Shown piece by piece: positions 16,810 to 25,512 of a stretch of 64,000 bases of DNA. Below the pieces are notes generated by a model, which was not told where the DNA came from, ran no database searches, and was given only the letters and a program-made list of their open reading frames with translations. Where the stretch lies: positions 2,480,001-2,544,000 of the forward strand of contig NZ_CP097289.1 of the NCBI RefSeq assembly GCF_023498005.1, written 5' to 3'. Made by a program: the position numbers and the translations under genes. Origin of the DNA: Streptomyces durmitorensis (GTDB taxonomy: Bacteria; Actinomycetota; Actinomycetes; Streptomycetales; Streptomycetaceae). Each line of letters begins with the position of its first letter. Position 1 is the first letter of the stretch.

Positions 16810-17400
16810 ATGACCGACCTCATCGCACTCGACCGCACCGCCGTCCAGGAATCGCTCCGCGTCCTGCGCGCCGCTCGCGACGACGCCTGGGAACGGCCCT
16901 CGCCCTGCGCCGGCTGGACGCTGCGTGACCTGGTGGCGCACATGACCGCGCAGCACCACGGATTCGCGGCGGCGGCACGCGGCTCGGGCGCCGACCGTAC
17001 GTACTGGATCGAGCAGGATCTCGGCCGCGACCCGTTCAAGATCTACGACGAGTCGGTGCGCCACGTCCTTGCCGCGTTCGCCGAAGAGGGCGTACTGGAG
17101 CGGGGGTTCACCCTTCCCGAGATCGGCGGGACGTTCACGGGGCGGATCGCCATCGGCTTCCATTTCCTGGACTACGTGGTGCACTCCTGGGACGTGGCGA
17201 CGACCCTGGACGTCACCATCGACCTCCCCCTGCCGGTCGTCGAGGCCGCACTCGACATCGCCCGCCGGGTGCCGAAGGACCCCGAACGCCGGGGCCCCGG
17301 CGCCGCGTTCGCACCGGTCCTGCCCACGCCGGAGGACGCGTCCCCGCTGGAGGAGATGCTGGCTCTCCTGGGACGGGAGCCCGCGTCCTCGCACCGGTGA
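16810..17400 (+). CDS. TIGR03086-type DinB-like metal-binding protein
   Basis: A 196-aa protein of the DinB/mycothiol-dependent maleylpyruvate isomerase fold. The N-terminal ERPSPCAGWTLRDLVAHMTAQHHGF carries the conserved first His, and FLDYVVHSWDVATTLD carries the second His-containing motif, so the three-helix metal site is complete. Such proteins are candidate mycothiol-dependent transferases; this one's substrate is unknown. ATG 16810 follows a GTGAGGACC site just after the upstream gene and implies operon membership. Confidence 0.8.
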   Translation: MTDLIALDRTAVQESLRVLRAARDDAWERPSPCAGWTLRDLVAHMTAQHHGFAAAARGSGADRTYWIEQDLGRDPFKIYDESVRHVLAAFAEEGVLERGFTLPEIGGTFTGRIAIGFHFLDYVVHSWDVATTLDVTIDLPLPVVEAALDIARRVPKDPERRGPGAAFAPVLPTPEDASPLEEMLALLGREPASSHR

Positions 17401-17499
17401 GGCGAAGCGTTGAACATCACGCACGCCTCTTCCGTATCTCCCGGTACCAGGAAGTAGCTTGCCTCCACGGCAGGTTCACGGGCAGGGAGGCACGGCACA

Positions 17500-18267
17500 T
17501 TGCGGCGCATCAACGGCACGGCTCTGATCATCGCGGCACTCGTGGTCACACTGGGCGCACTCGCGTTCCCCATGTGGTCCTACGCCGACCGCTCGGGCAC
17601 GGGGCCCGCCAACCTGGCCGCCGGATCCGTGGCCACACAGTGGGGTCCGCTCTCGGCGGCCGACCGCGATCTGCTGGTGAAGGTGCGGCTCGCGGGACTG
17701 TGGGAGCTGCCCGCGGGCCAGCAGGCCGTCGAACGCGCGCCGACCGAGGCGATCAAGGAGGCGGGTGACCACCTGATCGTCGGCCACACGGACCTCGACA
17801 AGCGGGCCCGTGCGGTCGCGGCGCAGCTTGGCGTGGAGCTGCCGAACCAGCCCACCGCCCAACAGCAGGGCTGGCTCCAGGAGTTGACCGAGGCCGAAGG
17901 CATGGAGTACCAGCGGAAGTTCGCGAATCTGCTGCGGGTCGCACACGGCAAGGTGTTCGCGGTGATCGCGCAGGTGCGGGACAGCACCCGCAACACGCTG
18001 ATACGGCAGCTCGCCAGCGACTCCAACCAGACCGTCCTCGACCACATCACGATGCTGGAGGCCACCGGACTCGTCGACTTCGACGACATCGCGAACGGTG
18101 GCGCCGCCACCGCCACGACCAGCCCCACCGGTCCTCCGCCACCCTCCGGCGTCGCTCCCCCGGAGCCGCCTCCCGCCGGGCCGACGGGCGATGTGTCCAC
18201 GACGTCACGGCCTTCGCCGGCCCCGCCCGGAGAGGTCAACACGGACCGGCCGGAACCTCAAATGTAG
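17500..18267 (+). CDS. DUF4142 exported protein, copy A
   Basis: A 255-aa protein with an N-terminal membrane helix (about residues 8-24) and an extracytoplasmic DUF4142 four-helix domain (about 45-195; LSAADRDLLVKVRLAGLWELPAGQ...HGKVFAVIAQVRDSTRNTLIRQLA). A Pro/Thr-rich tail follows. DUF4142 domains resemble ferritin-like bundles, but no metal role is proven. The TTG start lies 10 nt after GGAGG and is supported by the aligned start of its paralogue at 20862. The two copies bracket the MNIO enzyme and its cysteine-rich candidate substrate, so a part in that system is likely, though only from position. Confidence 0.75.
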   Translation: MRRINGTALIIAALVVTLGALAFPMWSYADRSGTGPANLAAGSVATQWGPLSAADRDLLVKVRLAGLWELPAGQQAVERAPTEAIKEAGDHLIVGHTDLDKRARAVAAQLGVELPNQPTAQQQGWLQELTEAEGMEYQRKFANLLRVAHGKVFAVIAQVRDSTRNTLIRQLASDSNQTVLDHITMLEATGLVDFDDIANGGAATATTSPTGPPPPSGVAPPEPPPAGPTGDVSTTSRPSPAPPGEVNTDRPEPQM

Positions 18268-18298
18268 CTCTGAACGTCCCTCCTCAGGGGTTCGGCGG

Positions 18299-18328
18299 CG
18301 TGTGCGGGGGCCATGACCCCTGCACACG
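18299..18328. terminator. Hairpin between DUF4142-A and the MNIO gene
   Basis: CGTGTGC pairs perfectly with GCACACG, and GGGG with CCCC, around a small loop with one unpaired position. It may end the DUF4142-A transcript or attenuate reading into the MNIO gene, whose start lies 48 nt further on. Confidence 0.5.
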
Positions 18329-18376
18329 TTCACAAGACACGGGCACGACGCGGGGTCTTGGCGGAGGAGGGGGAAC

Positions 18377-19678
18377 ATGAAACATCTGGGGACCGGAATC
18401 GGGTGGCGTCCGGAGATCGCGGACGCCGTGGAGAAGATGCCCGGCATCGACTGGGTCGAGGCCGTCGCGGAGAACCTGTGCCCGGGACACCTCCCCGACT
18501 CCCTCCTGCGGCTGCGCGAGCGCGGCGTCACGGTGGTGCCGCACGGCGTCTCGCTCGGTCTCGGCGGCGCCGACCGCCCCGACGAGACCCGCCTGGCGGC
18601 GCTCGCCGAGCGCGCTCAGGTCCTCGGCTCCCCGCTCGTCACGGAGCACATCGCGTTCGTACGCGCCGGGGGCACGCTGACCGCTTCGCAGCCGCTGGAG
18701 GCGGGCCACCTGCTCCCGGTGCCGCGCACCCGCGACGCCCTCGACGTGCTCTGCGAGAACGTACGCATCGCGCAGGACGCCCTGCCGGTGCCGCTCGCGG
18801 TGGAGAACATCGCGGCGCTGATCTCCTGGCCCGGCGAGGAGATGACGGAGGGGCAGTTCCTGTACGAGCTCGTCGAACGCACGGGCGTACGTCTCCTCAT
18901 CGATGTCGCCAACCTCCACACGAACCACGTCAACCGCGGCGAGGACCCTGCCAAGGCCCTGGACGAGCTGCCCGTCGAGGCCATCGCGTACGTCCATGTC
19001 GCGGGCGGCTTCGAGCGGGACGGCGTCTGGCACGACAGCCACGCCCACCCGGTCCCCGAGCCGGTCCTCGCGATCCTGGCGGACCTGGCGTCACGGGTGA
19101 CCCCGCCGGGCGTCCTCCTGGAGCGGGACGAGAACTTCCCCGCGCCGCAGGAGCTCGAACGGGAGCTGGACGCGATACGGGCGACCGTGCGGACCCGGGC
19201 ACCGGCCTCAGGTGAGTGCGCGACCGGCACGGCACCGGCCGCGCGTCCCGCCGACGTCCCGGCCCCCACCCGCCAGCGTCTCGCCCTCGCCCAGACCGCG
19301 CTTCTCTCCGCGCTCGTCGCGGGGACGCCCGCGCCCGAAGGGTTCGACCGGGCCCGGCTTGCCGTGCAGAGCCGGGCGCTGACCGGCAAGCGGGCGGATG
19401 TCGTGGCGAAGGTGGCGCCCGAGCTGCCGGAGATTCTCGGCAAGGCCTATCGCGCCGAGTTCTCCGCCTACGCCCAGGCACGGCCGATGTCCGGCGGATA
19501 CCGCCGTGACGCGCTGGACTTCGCCGAGCGGCTGCTGCTCGCCGGGCAGCCCGAGGACGCGAAGACGCGCGGCGAGCTGACCCAGTGGTGGCTGGAGCGG
19601 TCCGGGCCCGCGCCGCTGGACGCGCGGCCGGTCACGCGGTGGCTGCGGGCGGCGCGCTTCGCGCTGCGACGGGGATAG
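18377..19678 (+). CDS. MNIO (DUF692) multinuclear iron oxidative enzyme, fused to a C-terminal partner-like domain
   Basis: A 433-aa protein. Residues 1 to about 275 form the DUF692/MNIO TIM barrel with candidate metal ligands H56, H91, E143 (VEN), D176/N179/H181 (DVANLH), H207, D220, H222 (DSHAH) and E249/E252. Characterised relatives (MbnB, TglH, BufB) use two or three irons and oxygen to modify cysteines in peptide substrates. Residues about 290-433 form a second helical domain ([22 protein letters not shown]...FAYAQ-like helices) in the place of the separate partner proteins (MbnC/BufC, DUF2063-like) of those systems, a fusion inferred here. ATG follows GGAGGAGGGGG. The cysteine-rich membrane protein starts 30 nt downstream. 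Confidence 0.82.
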   Translation: MKHLGTGIGWRPEIADAVEKMPGIDWVEAVAENLCPGHLPDSLLRLRERGVTVVPHGVSLGLGGADRPDETRLAALAERAQVLGSPLVTEHIAFVRAGGTLTASQPLEAGHLLPVPRTRDALDVLCENVRIAQDALPVPLAVENIAALISWPGEEMTEGQFLYELVERTGVRLLIDVANLHTNHVNRGEDPAKALDELPVEAIAYVHVAGGFERDGVWHDSHAHPVPEPVLAILADLASRVTPPGVLLERDENFPAPQELERELDAIRATVRTRAPASGECATGTAPAARPADVPAPTRQRLALAQTALLSALVAGTPAPEGFDRARLAVQSRALTGKRADVVAKVAPELPEILGKAYRAEFSAYAQARPMSGGYRRDALDFAERLLLAGQPEDAKTRGELTQWWLERSGPAPLDARPVTRWLRAARFALRRG

Positions 19679-19708
19679 ACAGCTGTATACGGGGGATAGG
19701 GAAATACC

Positions 19709-20728
19709 GTGGAAGTTCTGACGATCTGTTACTTCGTGCTGGTCATGGCCTCGTCGACGGTGCTCGCCGTCGGCCTGTCCACGGCGCTGCACGCCGATGT
19801 CCGGCAGCCCGATGCCCAGCACCAAGCCGTGTTCGACCCCCTGGAGGCCGCGTTCCTCGCGGGCGGGCCCGGCAGGGTCACCGATGCCGTGATCACGGCC
19901 ATGCACGAGGACGGCCGACTGGCCGTCGCCGGACCCGGCATCGTCGGCATCCAGCGGTCCGAGGCCCGCAACCCGGTGGAGGGCGCCCTGCTCCAGGTGC
20001 ACGCCGCCGCGCCGAGCGGCGCCCTGCACTGGCTGCGGATCGGCGTGATGCGCAGCCCCGCCGTGCAGGCACTGGGCGACGCGCTGGCCTGGCGCGGCCT
20101 GATGGTACGACCCGAGGCCCTGGCCCGCTGGCGGGTCAAGTCGAGGCTGCACAACGTCGTGACCTTCGCGGGGTTCTTCGTCGTCTGCGTCCTCGGCTTC
20201 GCGGGCGCCGGCGACGGGCCGTCGGGCGGCTCCGTGACCGGCCCGATGGTCCTGCTGTTCGTCGGGGTCTTCATCGGGGGCCTCACGGGCTCGCTCTGCG
20301 CCAAGTCCGCCGACAGCCGGGTCAGCACCGCGGGACGGACCGCGCTCGACCAGTACCGCGCCGCCAACGCCCATGCGTACGACGCGATGAACCGAGTGGC
20401 CATCGGCGGCCTGAACGGCGTGCTCGACCCCGAGCTGCGGGCACAGCTGACCGCCGCGTACGGGATCCGGCCCAGGCGTCCGGCGGCCCCCCATCTGCTG
20501 TCGCATTCGAGCGGCTCGGGGTACGTGTGCTCGTCGAGCAGCCCCTCGTGGTGCGGCGGGGGTGGCGGCTCGGCCTGCGGGGGCGGCGGCTGCGGAAATT
20601 CCGGCGGCGGAGGCGGGTCATCCTGCGGAAGTTCCGGCGGCGGAGGCGGGTCATCCTGCGGAAGTTCCAGCGGCGGAGGCGGGGGCGGCTGCGGGGGTGG
20701 CGGCGGAGGCGGAGGCGGCGGTTCCTGA
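19709..20728 (+). CDS. TIGR04222-type membrane protein with repetitive Cys/Gly/Ser tail, candidate MNIO substrate
   Basis: A 339-aa protein. An N-terminal membrane helix (about 3-25) is followed by a conserved region (FDPLEAAFLAGGPGRVTDAVI, 43-63) and two more helices (about 150-166, 180-198). From residue 264 the chain is almost only Gly, Ser and Cys, with cysteines at 274, 282, 290, 295, 306, 317 and 328. The last three spacings are exactly 11 residues. As I recall, TIGR04222 was defined as a domain preceding such low-complexity tails and occurring beside DUF692 genes. The GTG start lies behind a GGGATAGGGA site and 30 nt from the MNIO stop. The tail is the likely modified part. Confidence 0.75.
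   Translation: MEVLTICYFVLVMASSTVLAVGLSTALHADVRQPDAQHQAVFDPLEAAFLAGGPGRVTDAVITAMHEDGRLAVAGPGIVGIQRSEARNPVEGALLQVHAAAPSGALHWLRIGVMRSPAVQALGDALAWRGLMVRPEALARWRVKSRLHNVVTFAGFFVVCVLGFAGAGDGPSGGSVTGPMVLLFVGVFIGGLTGSLCAKSADSRVSTAGRTALDQYRAANAHAYDAMNRVAIGGLNGVLDPELRAQLTAAYGIRPRRPAAPHLLSHSSGSGYVCSSSSPSWCGGGGGSACGGGGCGNSGGGGGSSCGSSGGGGGSSCGSSSGGGGGGCGGGGGGGGGGS
20591..20689 (+). repeat. 33-bp tandem repeat coding the cysteine-rich tail
   Basis: Three 33-bp units starting at 20591, 20624 and 20657 each begin with TGC GGA and encode an 11-residue block Cys-Gly-(Asn/Ser)-Ser-(Gly/Ser) followed by glycines and serines. Copies 1 and 2 differ at one base. The array sets the cysteine spacing, so copy-number change would add or remove one cysteine at a time without a frameshift. 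Confidence 0.9.
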
Positions 20729-20861
20729 CCGCTCTGCCATGGGCACGGGCCCACCCGCACGCAATACCCCTCACCCGTACGGAAGTTGACGTACTCCGGG
20801 CGGTAATCCGCGAGCGCCTCCCCGCCGCGCACTAACGTGCGGCGGTGCAACAGGAGGCGTC

Positions 20862-21740
20862 ATGCGATCCATCAACGGCACCGGCCTGATCGTCGCGGGG
20901 CTCGTCGCGACGCTGGCCGCGCTGCTCTTCCCGCTCTGGTCGTACGAGGACAGGTCGGGCACCGCCCTGGACAGACTCGACGCGGAGACCGTGTCGACGG
21001 AGTTCGGCCCGCTCTCCGCGCTCGACCGCGACTTCATCACCAAGGTGCGGCTCGCGGGCCTCTGGGAGCTCCCCGCCGGACAGCAGGCCGAGGTGCGCGG
21101 CACCACCAAGGCCGTCCAGACCGCGGGCGAGCATCTCGTCGAGGGCCATACGTTCCTGGACGCGCGGGTGCGCGAGGTGGCGACGCAGCTCAATCTTGAG
21201 CTGCCCAATCAGCCGACCTCGCAGCAGCGGGGCTGGCTCGACGAGATGAGCGACGCGCACGGCGACGCGTACGACGAGAAGTTCGCCAACATCCTGCGCG
21301 CCGCCCACGGCAAGGTCTTCTCGGTGGTCGCGGAGGTCCGCGCGACCACCCGCAACTCGCTGGTGCGCACGCTCGCCGACGACGCCAACACGACGGTCCT
21401 CGACCACATCACGGTCCTGGAGGGCACGGGCCTCGTCGACTTCGACGACCTGGCGCGCGACGCGGCGTCGGGGGCCCCCGCCCCGGTGACCCGCTCCCCC
21501 GCACCGCCGGGCCCGGCCGCGTCCCCGGATCCGGCGACCCCGGTCTCCCCCTCCCCCACGTTCCCGCTGCCCCCGCCTGCGTCCCGCCCCAAGCCCACGG
21601 AGTCGGCGGAGTCCGAGGCAGACAAGGAGGACAAGAGGAAGGAAAAGGAGAAGGACAAGGAGGAGGGCAAGGAGAAGGGCGAGCCCCGCAGCAAAGCGGA
21701 ACGTTACGTACCCGCGATCCCCCGTCCGCATGCTGAATAA
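20862..21740 (+). CDS. DUF4142 exported protein, copy B
   Basis: A 292-aa paralogue of the protein at 17500. The start MRSINGTGLIVAGLVATLAALLFPLWSYEDRSGT is nearly superimposable on copy A, as are LRLAGLWELPAGQQ-type and HGKVFSVVAEVRATTRNSLVR motifs. It has one N-terminal membrane helix, an extracytoplasmic DUF4142 bundle, a Pro-rich linker, and then a highly charged Lys/Glu tail (about 245-275) absent from copy A. ATG 20862 follows CAGGAGGCGTC. It lies between the two TIGR04222-type genes, and the next gene starts within or just after its end. Confidence 0.78.
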   Translation: MRSINGTGLIVAGLVATLAALLFPLWSYEDRSGTALDRLDAETVSTEFGPLSALDRDFITKVRLAGLWELPAGQQAEVRGTTKAVQTAGEHLVEGHTFLDARVREVATQLNLELPNQPTSQQRGWLDEMSDAHGDAYDEKFANILRAAHGKVFSVVAEVRATTRNSLVRTLADDANTTVLDHITVLEGTGLVDFDDLARDAASGAPAPVTRSPAPPGPAASPDPATPVSPSPTFPLPPPASRPKPTESAESEADKEDKRKEKEKDKEEGKEKGEPRSKAERYVPAIPRPHAE

Positions 21741-21780
21741 CCCATGGCGCGGCCCCCGCCCCCTCGCATACAACACCGGC

Positions 21781-22542
21781 ATGTTCTGGCTTCCGCTCCT
21801 TCTCGTGGCCTGGGTCGCGACGGGCCTTTCCTGCGCGCGGCTGTGCCTCACGGCGTACCGCACCGCCCCGCACGGCGCGGCCCCGGGGCACCGCCGTGAA
21901 CTGACGCTCTACGAAGCCGCGTTCCTCTCCGGCGGCCCCGGGCGCGTCACCGACCTCACCCTGGTGTCGATGGCCCGCACCCGGCGGCTGCTGCTCGCGC
22001 ACACCGGCTGGGCGACCGTCGTCGACCCGGTGGGCGGCGACGACATGGAGCGCTCCGTGCTCGGCGCGATAGGCCCTGCCGGACAGTCGCCGATAGCGCC
22101 GGTGCGCCGGGCCGCGGCGGGCACCGACGCGATGCGCGCCCTCGCGGACCGCCTGGTCGCCGCGGGCCTGGCCCAGCCGGACGGCGTCTGGTCGGGGGTC
22201 GCGGGAGCGGTCCGGCAGGTGCGGGCGGCCACCGTGGCGGTGGTCGCGCTGGGGGCCGTCGCCCTGCTGATGCCCGTCCAGGAGCCGCCGGGAGAGGTGC
22301 CCGTGGCGCTCTGGTTCGCACTGCCCCTGGTCCTGAACGCGAGCTGCCTCGCCGTCGCCCGCTTCGAGATCCACCCCTACCCCCGCTGGGCGTCGCCCGC
22401 GGGCCAGCTCCTCCTGAGCGCGCTCCCGGCGCGCGGCGGCTCCGACCTCACCGCCGTGGCCGTACGCGGCACGCGCGCGCTCGCCGACCCGGAGCTGCGT
22501 GCGGCGTTCGCACACCGGGACGCGGCGCATCGGGGTCATTGA
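21781..22542 (+). CDS. TIGR04222-type membrane protein without the Cys-rich tail
   Basis: A 253-aa paralogue of the protein at 19709. It has an N-terminal membrane helix, the shared core ELTLYEAAFLSGGPGRVTDLTLVSMARTRRLLL, a middle helical region, two more membrane helices (about 150-168, 176-194) and a C-terminal ADPELRAAFAHRD matching DPELRAQLTAAYG of the longer protein. It ends where the other enters its Gly/Ser/Cys tail, so it lacks the presumed substrate part and may be a partner or decoy subunit. ATG 21781 is chosen at the membrane helix. ATG 21730 would overlap the upstream stop by 11 bases; neither has a clear ribosome site. Confidence 0.7.
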   Translation: MFWLPLLLVAWVATGLSCARLCLTAYRTAPHGAAPGHRRELTLYEAAFLSGGPGRVTDLTLVSMARTRRLLLAHTGWATVVDPVGGDDMERSVLGAIGPAGQSPIAPVRRAAAGTDAMRALADRLVAAGLAQPDGVWSGVAGAVRQVRAATVAVVALGAVALLMPVQEPPGEVPVALWFALPLVLNASCLAVARFEIHPYPRWASPAGQLLLSALPARGGSDLTAVAVRGTRALADPELRAAFAHRDAAHRGH

Positions 22543-22647
22543 GCCCGACACGCCCGACACCGGCAGGGCGGTGCTTTACTTCGCCATTTACCGAACGAAT
22601 CATCCCTTTATTCGAGCAATGCACGGCCGAATGAAGGATGAACAGCG

Positions 22648-24267
22648 ATGAGAGCAGCAGCCGCCCTCTACGGAACCGCCGGATCCCTGGTCCTGACCGC
22701 ACTCGTCGCCGCCCCCACGGGAAGCGCGTCCGCGGCCGACACCTCCCCCTACCCGGAGGCGCACGGCACCCTCGTCGCCGCCCAGCGCGCCACGGCGGCC
22801 GGTGTCCGCTTCGGTGCCTGCCCCGCCGCGGAGAACCTTCCCCCCTCGATCAGGTGCGGCACCGTCACGGTGCCGCTCGACTACGCCCGCCCGGACGGCA
22901 AGCAGATCAAGCTGACCGTCAGCCGCACCAAGGCCACGAAGAGGGCCGAACCGCGGCGGGGCAAGGCCGTCAAGCGCCAAGGCGCCCTCGTGTTCAACCC
23001 GGGAGGTCCCGGCGGGTCCGGCATGTACTTCCCGATGGTCGGCATGCTCCCCGAGTGGAAGCGCATCGCGGCGGCGTACGACCTCGTGGGCTATGCCCCG
23101 CGCGGTGTCGGCCGCTCGGCCCCGATCTCCTGCCAGGACCCGAAGAAGTTCGCCAAGGCGCCCACGCAGTCGCCGACCCACCCCGACGCCGCGTACAAGC
23201 TGAAGCGCATCAAGCAGGCGAAGGCGTACGCGGAGGGCTGCGTCGAGCGCTCCGGGAAGGCCGTGCAGCACTACTCGACCTTGAACAACGCCCGTGACCT
23301 GGATGTGCTGCGGGCGGCGCTCGGCGAGAAGAAGCTGACCTTCATGGGCGCCTCGTACGGCACCTACTTCGGCGCCGTGTACGCCTCGCTCTTCCCCTCC
23401 CACGTGCGCCGCATGGTGTTCGACTCGGCGGTCAACCCCGACCCCGCGCAGATCTGGTACCGCAACAACCTCGACCAGTCCGCGGCCTTCGAGCACCGCT
23501 GGGGCGACTTCCGCACGTGGGTGGCCAAGCACGACAAGACGTACCGCCTGGGCAAGACGCCCGAAGCGGTCCTGCGCAGCTACGAGAAGGTGCGCGACAA
23601 GCTGGCGGCCAAGCCCGCGGGCGGCAAGGTCGGCCCCGGCCAGCTCCAGTCGGCGTACCTCCAGGCCGGGTACTACGACGACTACTGGCCGACGCGTGCC
23701 TCGGCGCTCTCGGCGTATCTGAAGGGCAACCCGAAGCCGCTCATCGAGCAGGCCGCGCCCGAGCCGAAGGCGGCCAAGGAGCAGGAGAACGGCAACGCGG
23801 TCTACACCGCGGTGGAGTGCAACGACGCGCCCTGGCCGACGGACTTCGCGACCTGGAACCGCGACAACTCGCGCCTGGCCCGCAGCGCTCCCTTCGAGAC
23901 CTGGGACAACGCCTGGATGAACCTGCCGTGCGCCTACTGGCCCGCGCCCCGGCAGCGTCCCGTCGACGTCGGCACCGACAAGGGCGAGCTGCCCCCGACG
24001 CTGATCCTGGCCGCCGAGCGTGACGCGGCGACCCCGTACACGGGCGCCAAGGAGCTGCACCGGAGGCTGGGCGACTCGGTCCTGGTGACCGAGCGGGACG
24101 CGGGCACGCACGGCATCGGCGGCGGCCCCAACAAGTGCGTCAACGGCCACATGGAGGCGTACCTCCTGGAGGGCAGGCTCCCCGTGCGGCGCGCGGCGTG
24201 CGCACCGCACAAGGAGCCCGAGCCGCTGTCCGGCGAGCGGGCGGCGGCTCTGCCCAAGGAGCACTAG
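22648..24267 (+). CDS. Secreted tripeptidyl aminopeptidase-like alpha/beta hydrolase
   Basis: A 539-aa exported serine hydrolase of the Streptomyces Tap/SlpD/SlpE type (peptidase family S33). The signal peptide ends near ASA-AD (about residue 30). The oxyanion region NPGGPGGSG is at about 118-126, the nucleophile elbow GASYGT near 235, a later LILAAERDAATPY gives the Asp region, and GTHGIGGG the His region. It probably removes N-terminal peptides from extracellular proteins. ATG follows GAAGGATGAACAG. It stands as a single gene and converges with the RNHCP gene, the stops being only 3 nt apart. Confidence 0.85.
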   Translation: MRAAAALYGTAGSLVLTALVAAPTGSASAADTSPYPEAHGTLVAAQRATAAGVRFGACPAAENLPPSIRCGTVTVPLDYARPDGKQIKLTVSRTKATKRAEPRRGKAVKRQGALVFNPGGPGGSGMYFPMVGMLPEWKRIAAAYDLVGYAPRGVGRSAPISCQDPKKFAKAPTQSPTHPDAAYKLKRIKQAKAYAEGCVERSGKAVQHYSTLNNARDLDVLRAALGEKKLTFMGASYGTYFGAVYASLFPSHVRRMVFDSAVNPDPAQIWYRNNLDQSAAFEHRWGDFRTWVAKHDKTYRLGKTPEAVLRSYEKVRDKLAAKPAGGKVGPGQLQSAYLQAGYYDDYWPTRASALSAYLKGNPKPLIEQAAPEPKAAKEQENGNAVYTAVECNDAPWPTDFATWNRDNSRLARSAPFETWDNAWMNLPCAYWPAPRQRPVDVGTDKGELPPTLILAAERDAATPYTGAKELHRRLGDSVLVTERDAGTHGIGGGPNKCVNGHMEAYLLEGRLPVRRAACAPHKEPEPLSGERAAALPKEH

Positions 24268-24270
24268 CCG

Positions 24271-24645
24271 TTACAGGGCGCTGAGCCGCTCCAGCGGGAA
24301 CGGCGGCTGGGCCAGCGGTCGCACCGCGAGCCTGGTCAGCGGCAGGGCGTTGTCGTCGCCCGCCGTGCGGTTGGCGTGCAGGACGCCGCAGTGGGTGCAG
24401 CGGTGGACGAGGACCCACTCGCCGTCTCCTCGTACGGAGATGGCGAGGGGTTCCATCCTGGCGCCGCAGTCCGCGTCCCGGTCGCCCGGGGTGTCGTCGA
24501 GGTGACGGCTCCACAGGCAGTTGGGACAGTGATTGCGGTGGTCGGTGCCGGGGGCGGTCATCGAGACGTCGAGACCGCACTGGAGGCAGCGGAAGGACTG
24601 GGCGCGCGCTTCAGTGCGGGCCCGCCGAGAGGTGTTGCGGGACAT
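24271..24645 (-). CDS. RNHCP-domain zinc-ribbon protein
   Basis: A 124-aa protein with the RNHCP domain, named after the motif (D)HRNHCPNC seen here. Paired knuckles FRCLQCG, HCPNC, DCGARM and HRCTHCG provide eight ligands for probably two zincs. Such proteins are small, cytoplasmic and uncharacterised, perhaps binding nucleic acid. ATG 24645 is preceded by GGAGTCATCCTCACC. A 143-nt gap separates it from hemQ upstream on the same strand. Confidence 0.82.
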   Translation of the reverse strand: MSRNTSRRARTEARAQSFRCLQCGLDVSMTAPGTDHRNHCPNCLWSRHLDDTPGDRDADCGARMEPLAISVRGDGEWVLVHRCTHCGVLHANRTAGDDNALPLTRLAVRPLAQPPFPLERLSAL

Positions 24646-24788
24646 GGTGAGGATGACTCCTGAGCGTTGCGGAAGGGGATGACTCCGAGCTGTTCCGCAG
24701 GGCCCTGGGCATACATTCACCGTCTCTCTGTCCTTGGCTTCGACCTCTCGATGAAACCCGCACCGGACGGACGCGGCAACCGAATTAA

Positions 24789-25508
24789 CTAGGCGAGGCC
24801 CGCCACGAGGTCGGCCACCGACTTGCGGCGGCCGGTGTAGAACGGCACCTCTTCGCGGACGTGCATGCGGGCCTCGGAGGCGCGCAGGTGCCGCATGAGG
24901 TCGACGATGCGGTAGAGCTCGTCGGCCTCGAAGGCGAGCAGCCACTCGTAGTCGCCGAGCGAGAACGAGGCGACCGTGTTGGCGCGCACGTCGGGGTAGC
25001 CGCGGGCCATCATGCCGTGGTCCTTGAGCATGCGGCGACGGTCCTCGTCGGGCAGCAGGTACCAGTCGTAGGAGCGCACGAAGGGGTAGACGCTGATGTA
25101 GTTGCGCGGCGTCTCGTCGGCCAGGAAGGCCGGGATGTGCGACTTGTTGAACTCGGCGGGGCGGTGCAGCGCCATGTTCGACCAGACCGGCTCCAGGGCG
25201 CGGCCGAGCTTGGTGCGGCGGAAGAGGTTGTAGGCCTCCTGCAGCTCGTCGGAGGTCTCGGCGTGCCACCAGATCATGACGTCGGCGTCGGCGCGCAGGC
25301 CCGACACGTCGTACGTGCCGCGGACGGTGATGTCCTTGGCGGCGAGCTGGTCGAACAGCTCCTGGACCTCGTCGGCATAGCCGGCGCGGTCCTCAGGGAG
25401 CAGGTCCTTCAGCTTGAAGACGGACCACAGCGTGTAGCGGATGACCTCGTTGAGGTCCTTGGCCTTCTTGCCCGCGTTCGGGCTCTTGGCGGGGGCGTCG
25501 TCACTCAT
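24789..25508 (-). CDS. hemQ: Coproheme decarboxylase
   Basis: A 239-aa chlorite-dismutase-fold enzyme that converts coproheme to heme b by two oxidative decarboxylations, the last step of the actinobacterial coproporphyrin pathway. The family pattern is clear: [31 protein letters not shown] (reactive tyrosine region) and [32 protein letters not shown] (proximal heme region). Length is typical. It lies 4 nt downstream of the gene for the preceding pathway enzyme, so the two are coupled. It acts in the cytoplasm or at the membrane face. Confidence 0.92.
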   Translation of the reverse strand: MSDDAPAKSPNAGKKAKDLNEVIRYTLWSVFKLKDLLPEDRAGYADEVQELFDQLAAKDITVRGTYDVSGLRADADVMIWWHAETSDELQEAYNLFRRTKLGRALEPVWSNMALHRPAEFNKSHIPAFLADETPRNYISVYPFVRSYDWYLLPDEDRRRMLKDHGMMARGYPDVRANTVASFSLGDYEWLLAFEADELYRIVDLMRHLRASEARMHVREEVPFYTGRRKSVADLVAGLA

Positions 25509-25512
25509 GGCC

